Source of the DNA: Eretmocerus hayati
Taxonomy: Eukaryota; Arthropoda; Insecta; Hymenoptera; Aphelinidae
Direction of reading: 5' to 3'
DNA length: 64,000 bases
Assembly (NCBI GenBank): GCA_029851415.1
Contig: CM056743.1
Span: 11,896,727-11,960,726, forward strand
Shown: positions 57,559-64,000 of the stretch, in pieces
How the letters are laid out: each line of letters begins with the position of its first letter
How positions within the stretch are numbered: position 1 is the first letter of the stretch
Notes under the pieces: model-generated
Database searches by the model: none
Seen by the model: only the letters and a program-made list of their open reading frames with translations
Told to the model about the DNA's origin: nothing
Position numbers and translations under genes: made by a program

Positions 57559-58230
57559 TTATCGGGTGTCGGGAGGTTGGCCCGGTCTGTTTGCCGTAAA
57601 GAAGGCCTGCATGAAGGTTTGACGGTCCTCGGGAGCCATCTGTCGTGCCATTCCCCAGGCCTGTTGCATCATCTCGGCAAGCGAGAGCTGTTGCGCTGGT
57701 TGTGGGAGGACCCGAGGTGGTGGTACGGCCTCGGCTGCTTCCCGTATCCGAGCCTCTTCTTCTCGGCGCTGAGCGCGGACCCGCTCTTCTTTTCGGGTAG
57801 CAGCCTCTTCATGCTCCCTGCGAGCTTGTGCTGTGGCTTCCCTGGCCCGTGCCTCCTCCTCCAGGAGCCTGGCATGAGCAATCTGTGCTCGATGGGCCTC
57901 CTCGGCAGCTTGTCGGGCGCAGTCCTCAGCTTCTCGGAGAGTGGCGGGTGGTCTCGCCCGGGCTCCGTTGGCAGGGGCCTCTTCGGGCCTGTGCCCATGT
58001 CGCGGAGCTCCTCGACCTCTCGGATGTCGTCCGGCAGGTTGTTCTTCGGCCTCCCGGCCCTGGTGCTGCAGGTGTTGCTCCCTCTCTCGCTGCTCTCGTT
58101 CAATGACCTCAGCTTGCCGTTGTCTACCATGACGGGTTTGCCAGGCTAGCCAGGCCTCACAGCATCTGGGGCACGTCGAGGCGTGCACGCCCCGTCTCCC
58201 GCAGTTCTCACAATATCGCTGCCTGGGTCG
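57559..58230 (-). CDS. Hypothetical protein: zinc ribbon plus long charged coiled coil
   Basis: The open frame is 362 codons (from 58647), but its first 140 codons lie in the duplicated non-coding-looking segment, so I limit the call to the part after it. It begins with a CX2C-X9-CX2C zinc ribbon (CENCGRRGVHASTCPRC, about 58210-58155), then about 190 residues dominated by Glu, Arg, Ala and Gln that should form a long coiled coil (for example EEAHRAQIAHARLLEEEARA), and a C-terminal segment LSLAEMMQQAWGMARQMAPEDRQTF-like ending PPDTR. No enzymatic motif is visible. Zinc ribbon plus coiled coil, GC-richness and position beside a duplicated terminal segment suggest an ORF1/gag-like protein of a mobile element; a host gene cannot be excluded. 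Antisense ORFs on plus are shadows of the GC-rich frame. Confidence 0.5.
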   Translation of the reverse strand, partial: RPRQRYCENCGRRGVHASTCPRCCEAWLAWQTRHGRQRQAEVIEREQREREQHLQHQGREAEEQPAGRHPRGRGAPRHGHRPEEAPANGARARPPATLREAEDCARQAAEEAHRAQIAHARLLEEEARAREATAQARREHEEAATRKEERVRAQRREEEARIREAAEAVPPPRVLPQPAQQLSLAEMMQQAWGMARQMAPEDRQTFMQAFFTANRPGQPPDTR

Positions 58231-58237
58231 TGGGCAG

Positions 58238-58609
58238 GGGCCCCGGGCCCCTCCTGTGGTGCCACGGGGTATGTGTGTGACGGGGTGGGTCCGACAAGGG
58301 CGAAACAGCATCGTTTTGTCCGGGTAGCCCGCCCTGGGCTCCATTAGCTGGTATTGTTGTGGAGAATACCACCAGCCTCCTATAGGCTGGTGGTTGCGGC
58401 CAACATAGGTGAAGGCCGGGTTGCCTGCCCCCAGGCATAACCGCATCAACTCGGGTACACGGCATCGTCGTCGCCTCGAGCAGCAGCACCTCAAAAAAAA
58501 GACGTATTTTGTGTATAAATACGGGTTTTCAGAGGCTGCTGGCTCGAGGCACGACGAGAGAGATTTGCTTATTTTTCTCCTAAACGGCTGTGATGGTTTT
58601 ACCATCACA
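58238..58609. repeat. Duplicated GC-rich segment, copy 2
   Basis: Direct copy of 56583-56961 with scattered substitutions. It includes an additional TTTGTGTATAAA-type insertion near 58507 and the terminal hairpin TGTGATGGT-TTT-ACCATCACA (58589-58609). The hairpin differs from that of copy 1 by one compensated base pair. Confidence 0.9.
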
Positions 58610-58619
58610 AAGATACAGG

Positions 58620-60880
58620 AACAATAGAATTGTCTAAAAATTATCAACGTAGTTGCAGAACAATGGAGTGCACACTACAAAATCGCTCAAAGTGCATTCC
58701 AAGTCGTAGAAACGTGGGCAAGCTTAGAACACGGAAAATCACTCTCGGCGGAGTCACTCATATGCATCTCTGTAAGTCGCTATCGAGCAAAAAAATCCGT
58801 TTCAACCACTCATGCTCACTCTGGATAGGTATAGATGAGACATCCCACAAGGGATCCAACTTCTTGAACGTACGCGAGAGCTGTGAGACATTAATATGTA
58901 GAAATCTCTAAATTTCCAATTATTGTAGCTAGATAGCTCTATAATGAAGCTGATAGGGCTTGAGGTAGTACTGTTGTGAATCGATTGATCTAATGGATTT
59001 TGATGAGCTCATACACATAGCTAGTATTTGGTATACAGATTACTCAAATGAAATTTCAGAGACCTGGGTTGCTTGTGGAAAAACTTCTGAGCTCCCCAAC
59101 TTTTGTGATTTTACCATGTGCTCTTAAGGGAAAATACAATTTTTCTCGATTCATCATTTTGACCTGATTGATTTTGATAAGCTTGCATGTTCTGATTAGT
59201 GATGATAGGGAAAAGACTCAGACTTTTTACACACAGCCTGGTTAGCTTGGGGCTCAGCTGCGAGCCAATGTTTACTTCAATTCATCGTGAAGTCATGAAT
59301 ATGTCACTAATAAGACAAAAATGTGCATGTTTGTAACTTGATATTTCCGGTTAGACGAATCATAGGCCCCTGAAATTTTGGATAGTATAGAATCAGACTA
59401 ATACAAAGCCTGTGACGGAATTTGGGCTAAATTGGTGAAGGTTCAAACGCCTCGAACGTTCTAAAAAGTGAGGTTATACAGTACTACTTTAACAAAGGGA
59501 AAAATCAAGCTTCGAGTCATTTCTGCTTGGAGAGCGAAGTGGACTCGAAACAGAAAAATGTCTCATGGAGAGAAGTAGAGGAAAAATTTGCTCAATAGTG
59601 TATGCAATCTCAGAAGCTTAAAAGATAACCTATTTTTGTGAACTTTACGTAGATATAATTTCATAAAGAACTTCAGTCAAATGAAACAGATTCAGCTGAT
59701 GATTCGGAATCCAAAAAAGCATGTACCATGAATGACAGTCATCTATCATCACTCATTGATCAAATTATTATCGAAGATGAAAATGAACGCAATCATGCCT
59801 AGAGTGAAAGAATTGGTTCCTGAAATGTTAATATGATTCTCTGGAATCCCATAGCAGAACTGAAGTCTCATTTGATTCATCCATCATCGTGGGAAAATTT
59901 CACTCTAACGAAAAGAATCTATGCTCCCTCTTGTCGAAAAACTCTAGAAAATTCTGCAAATTACATTCCTGCTTTCAGTATTTCAAGATCTGATGAGGAG
60001 AGATTTCTTAAAATGGGCTCCCAAATTAAAAGAAGCCTCGCAGGAATCCAAGTTGTTCAAGTAACTCAGTCTCAAGTATCTGTAATAGGTCAAGGAGGTA
60101 AGCATCCAGAGTCAATGAGATGGTAAACTGATGCCGTGCCATTTAGTGACTGAGTAGAGGCGGGGAAGTACTACTACCGCAGACAGTGGTGGAGATCGCG
60201 ATGGAATTCATAAATTATGCATGAGATGCTTCATTATGCATTACGCGCCGTATGAGTTTGCATCGCTCACTTGGACGGTGGCAATGAAGTTGGCCGTGAG
60301 GTAGTAACTTTGTCTTTCTCGCAGAGGAGCGATAAATGGTACTAATATCCCAAGTGAGTTGTAATAATTGCATTTTTGACGCACATTGAATGCTTTTAGT
60401 TTCAGTAATTTTGATCAATTATTACTCTACCTTTGCCTACAACAGAATGAATTCTTGAAATTTTTGAGTCGTTCAAGCAATTGTAAGTCTCGTGGACCTG
60501 ATGAACTTGAAATTGATGTTGTGCTCTGTAGGACTGGAACATGTTAATTTATCAGTTAGAGAAAATCAAGAGGGAACTAATGACTTCTTTGTGGTGTTTG
60601 TATTGAATCAAGTATTACGTAATTGTTTGTCGTGTACTTATACGTGAGATGGTTGGGCTTTTGATGCTCTCCATTCCCCCGCATCCGAAATGTGATGAAA
60701 TCACCACCGATACCTTCTCTCGGCCATCAACTCGCTCCTAAAAAAGGTATTTCATTATACCTTCGGCTTTCTCACTTCTCTCGGGATAAGTTCCTCCACC
60801 AAAAGTTCTAGCTTCGAATGAAAATTTTGTAGTTGGGAATTTTTTGTGTCCTCTCTGTGCATTCATTAATTATTTATACA
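58620..60880. other. Stretch without a firm gene; possible coding fragments at 59640-60126
   Basis: One short acidic open stretch (about 59660-59800; contains SNETDSADDSESKK and SLIDQIIIEDENERN) and, after a stop, a 97-codon ORF (59833-60126) with a serine/arginine-containing helix (RSDEERFLKMGSQIKRSLAGI). They could be exons of an unrecognised gene; no domain is identifiable. The rest is AT-rich without features. Confidence 0.3.
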
Positions 60881-60884
60881 TCCA

Positions 60885-60955
60885 TACGTAGAAACAGCGT
60901 GTTTCTAGGCGTCCTCGCTACGCGAGGACACCTGAAAACAAGCTGTTTCTGCGTA
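60885..60955. ncRNA. Pre-miRNA-sized hairpin
   Basis: Two 34-nt arms around a 3-nt loop (TAC). The arms pair at about 29 of 34 positions and most mismatches would be G:U in one of the two transcripts; the apex GTCCTCGC/GCGAGGAC is perfect. Size and pairing resemble a microRNA precursor, but the tiny loop and neighbouring hairpins are also typical of palindromic repeats, so non-coding RNA is only a possibility. Confidence 0.35.
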
Positions 60956-60980
60956 CAGACGTATGAAACTGCATACGCGT

Positions 60981-61080
60981 CTCGTGCGGGAACATTTTTC
61001 CTTCGGGAAAACCAAGCTGGACGGTGCCATCGCCCACGTCCAGCTTGGTTTCCCGAAGGAAAAAATGTTTCCAGCACTCG
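60981..61080. repeat. Long hairpin, about 43-nt arms, 13-nt loop
   Basis: Left arm (60981-61023) contains CCTTCGGGAAAACCAAGCTG, right arm (61037-61080) its complement with two or three single-base differences near the base of the stem. It is immediately preceded by a smaller stem (GACGTATG...CATACGCGTC, about 60958-60982), so three hairpins stand side by side from 60885 to 61080. Confidence 0.9.
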
Positions 61081-61939
61081 ACGCGTAATGTACTATTGAT
61101 CGAACACTGTATATAACGTGCTTGGATTATGACGGTGTTGAAAATGCGTATGGTGTTATCGGAACGACCTGTTCATTGCATGATTGAACTTGAGAGAACC
61201 ATACCTCGGCAAATTATAACATTAGAATGAACCTGGCATCATAAGTGGAATGTGACTTGAAACTTGAGCAATAAAGATCCGTCAGTGCAACCGATAAATG
61301 TTGAACTTTCAGCGAATTGTTTCACAGCTTAGAACTTCGTTAATCTAGATTTGTTGTGCCTCCCGTTGGCTCTCATTTCTCCACTCTTCGACTGTTGCAG
61401 CTCCTAGACAAAACAAATGACTTTACAATCCATCCTGCAGTATAATTTTGGGTATACACTTATCAAGCATGGAGCTTTGGATTTCTTTTCCGAGTGTTCT
61501 TGTGGATGATATCTCAAGATCAGATCAAATAGATTGGATACGAAGTTTCCTTATGGTTGGAGTGAAGAAAGTTAATCTTCTCATCCTTAAAACTCTAAGG
61601 CAAACCCTGATTTTCTATCCCTAGACTCTCAGAAAATTGGTTTGGATATGTTCCTCTGATCATGATCTTGACCTGCTCGAATCTTATCACAACTACTGAG
61701 GTTATTCAGGAGTGATGATCAATTTTAGACCGTATTTGTCCGATCACTCCGTCGTCTGTTCCCTGCATCATTCGAATATTATTCAACATGCAGAATTAAT
61801 AGAATCTCATAGCATTTGTCCAAGTTTTTATGTGAAACTCAGACGATTTCCTCATGGTGTCAAGTACTCGTCGAATATACGTCGATTTGAGATAAATACA
61901 GCTTGACCCGGTTAAGATCAGTTATGAGTACGCATTATG
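61081..61939. other. Stretch without a recognised gene
   Basis: AT-rich; short ORFs only. Confidence 0.4.
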
Positions 61940-62961
61940 TATATGTTACAATAAATGTCCGAAATCCGTCAATCCTAGGATTGACTAGTTATTCCTGACA
62001 TTGACTAGTGGGACCAGTCAACCCTAAGATTTACTAGTAAATCTTAGAATTGACTGAAACAGCCAGTCAATGTTGATTCGTGGAGATGAATTTCGAACAT
62101 TTATTAGGCAATCTTAGGATTGACTGACTGACCCCCGTGAATGTCCGGAACATATAATGAGCAGAGAAATAAAAATATATGGTGAGCAAAATTTATTCAT
62201 GCAAAATGATATTTAGCGTGAATGTATCACAGCTGTGCACATAGTCTTAGATCTTACGTTGATACCAAACGGATGTCATATCTTCATCACATTGATAATG
62301 CCATTCTAGTTTTACAAATTTTTCACCGACAAATAATATAGCACGTTGCATGATCAAAGTGAAGTTGAATTTTTCCAAAAATTTAACAATATAAAAGCTA
62401 CTTGTTACAGCAGCTCTGGCTATTATGAGATCCTGAATTGCACAGTATTTTTCTCACTTTACAAGAACATCTATTCAAAGAACATTTAGCTTTACAATTG
62501 CAATCCGTCATCCCCTTGCTACCTGTAATCGAAATTTTTGAAGCTGCTGCTCGTAAGCACACAGTTTGCGCCTGGTCAATCTCGTTGTGGTCCAGGAATT
62601 TCTCTTTGCAATCAACAAACTGGCTCCTCGTGAACAGCTGCTTAATTAAACCAGATTTTGTTCCAATTCTGTAGAAGTTCTCATCCACGATGTTGATAAT
62701 CATTCCTCAGGAGATGTACCTCAGGATCTTGTTTTCCGGCGCGAAGTTTTCAAAAGATCAGGTTCAAGTGCGAAGTATATTTTTCGTGACCAATCACGTT
62801 TCGGATATTTACGGAGACTGGTTAGTCAATCCTAAGATTGACTAGTGAATGCCCGAGATGCTGCCATTTCAACAACATTGACTAGACCTCCCAGTCAATG
62901 CTAGACATTTACTAGTAAATCTCAGGCATTGACTGATTTCGGACATTTACTGTAACATATA
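61940..62961. mobile_element. Ginger-like DNA transposon remnant with TATA target duplication
   Basis: The element is 61944-62957 (1014 bp). Termini TGTTACAATAAATGTCCGAAATC and its near-perfect complement (one difference) are flanked by TATA on both sides (61940-61943, 62958-62961). Both subterminal regions, of about 150-220 bp, carry many ATTGACTAGT/ACTAGTAAAT/AGTCAAT words in both directions. The interior encodes only the cysteine-rich tail of a transposase. TGT...ACA ends, a 4-bp duplication and that tail together suggest Ginger-type integrase transposons; the rest of the transposase is deleted. Confidence 0.75.
62398..62703 (-). pseudogene. Cysteine-rich C-terminus of a transposon integrase
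   Basis: About 101 codons inside the TIR-bounded element. After a helical segment (RIGTKSGLIKQLFTRSQF, QTVCLRAAASKIS) comes a dense Cys array, MTDCNCKAKCSLNRCSCKV then ILCNSGSHNSQSCCNK, ending at TAA. This CxCxxxCxxxRCxCxxxxxxC pattern is common at the C-terminus of KRBA2-like, Ginger-related integrase proteins in insects and other invertebrates (family knowledge, not searched). There is no integrase core or zinc-binding HHCC domain in the 1-kb element, so this is a leftover of an internally deleted copy. One Cys near the end is replaced by Ser relative to the usual pattern (CNSGSHN rather than CNSRCHN). Confidence 0.65.
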
Positions 62962-64000
62962 CATGCCGATATCATACTTGACGCGATTTGCGTGGCATTG
63001 TTTCAGCTCGGATTGGAAAGTTGTTCCATCTTCCCTAGACTTGTATTATCGTTTTTTCCGTTTTTTGCGTCCTCGGCTATAAAACTAATGAGCTAAAGGC
63101 GCCTCAGTCGTACATGTGTACGAGTTTGTCATTCAGTCAAGTGCCATGGCCTCATTTATTTCTCTTGGCTGACCGTCTGCTGGTTTTGGAAAATAATGCA
63201 TCTTGAATAACCTAAGAATAATCCCACAATGTTGCCCAAAGGGCAGGCAAAAGGAGTATCTACCAAGGTTTACTTATTGTGTCCCATTGCACTGGGGAAC
63301 CGGAGAAAATTGATTCCATTCAGTGCTGAAATCCATATTTTAGTTGATTGGTTTCTGCGATATCCAACTTGTTCATCAAACATTGGCCCGGCCAAAAATC
63401 AATCATAAACAGAATCATGATTGCTTCCATCTGATGGAAGGATACTATTGAATTTGATTGCGAAGCTTCTCTATGGTATCAACAGAAGTGCCACACATTC
63501 ACGTTCATCTGCGCATCCACACAAAAAGAGAAGCTGAGATTCGAAAGAAATTCATACGAGAGTATCAGTTACAACAATTCAATTTCTGTACATTGGCGAG
63601 AGAGTTCCGATTGTTTGTTGTAGATATAGATCCTTGTGAAATGTCTATGTTTTCAACTCGTTGATGGAAACTGAGTTCCCTGGGTGGTCGTTTTGAGTGA
63701 AAGCAAAATTGCATCAATCTCCATTGGGTGCACTTTCGTGGCACGGAATTCATTCTCTCTATATAGTTTATGTGAAAGTCACTCTCGTCCTGATTCATGT
63801 GCCGATACCGAACGCCCAAGGCAGAATTGAACTGTCAACTAGAAAGTTGTCATATGCTCTATCCACATAGTATGATTGAATTGCAGTTTCAAGACCTTGA
63901 ATAGTTCCTTTGAATACAAATAGCTGTTACCGTTTGAAATCAGATAGTCATTCATCGTATGATGATTATTTCCTGGTATTCGTCCTCTCAACTGCACGTC
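62962..64000. other. Stretch without a recognised gene, to the window end
   Basis: Short ORFs on both strands (63458-63664, 63565-63819) overlap each other antisense and have no domain features. Confidence 0.4.

Noticed and set aside
58231..58647. N-terminal part of the 362-codon ORF as real protein
   Set aside because: This part coincides with the duplicated segment; in copy 1 the equivalent frame is not followed by the same protein, and the hairpin and simple composition look non-coding.
60833..61099. ORFs of 88 (plus) and 67 (minus) codons with similar sequence
   Set aside because: The resemblance between strands is the result of the palindromes; not genes.
1..64000. tRNA, rRNA, bacterial-type operons or promoters
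   Set aside because: No cloverleaf with a GTTCGANTCC-type arm in proper spacing, no rRNA-like conserved blocks, and the gene structure is eukaryotic.

Overview
This is eukaryotic nuclear DNA. It is AT-rich, genes carry short GT-AG introns, coding density is low, and microsatellites and transposable elements dominate. No operons, ribosome-binding sites, tRNA or rRNA genes were recognised. The repertoire (R1-clade non-LTR element, PIF/Harbinger-type genes, Crypton-type tyrosine recombinase, Gypsy-like LTR element, hAT, foldback and Ginger-like elements) fits an arthropod, most likely an insect. That assignment is inference from element families; no diagnostic host gene was seen.

Layout, left half. 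0.8-1.7 kb: a Myb/SANT-like gene whose ATG is split by an intron and whose frame is broken by one TGA. 5.8-8.65 kb, minus: a HARBI1-like DDE transposase gene whose introns, once removed, restore one frame across five exons, with a D-to-E change at the usual second catalytic position. 9.76-10.69 kb: a hAT-type MITE with a perfect 8-bp target duplication. 12.42-13.40 and 25.56-26.57 kb: two inverted copies of one foldback element. 14.1-16.6 kb, minus: a decayed tyrosine recombinase gene ending in a SANT-like exon. 20.4-21.5 kb: the 3' end of an R1-clade element embedded in (GA)n. 22.0-22.6 kb: a palindrome of about 540 bp.

Middle. 31.0-31.5 kb holds strong hairpins. 31.86-33.30 kb is an apparently intact three-exon Crypton-type tyrosine recombinase. 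From 34.05 kb a minus-strand LTR retrotransposon carries a gag gene but no recognisable pol. Its 3' LTR is complete (1083 bp). Its 5' LTR is split: the last 120 bp lie at 40.9 kb, and the remaining 940 bp lie in opposite orientation at 51.71-52.65 kb. Both pieces end at (TA)n, and the two outer ends carry matching 4-bp flanks. The simplest reading is an 11.6-kb inversion (real or an assembly flip) between self-complementary (TA)n tracts.

Right half. The possibly inverted segment contains a 77-bp and a roughly 245-bp tandem array, a SANT-domain gene (46.5-49.7 kb, minus), and a TTAA-flanked MITE inside that gene's intron. Then come a second Myb/SANT-like gene (52.7-53.4 kb, minus) cut at the (TA)n junction, a palindromic element, a GGCA-rich stretch, a duplicated GC-rich segment with a zinc-ribbon/coiled-coil ORF, a cluster of hairpins at 60.9-61.1 kb, and a 1014-bp Ginger-like element.

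Two themes recur: transposase or recombinase genes accompanied by Myb/SANT DNA-binding modules, and a very high density of inverted repeats.
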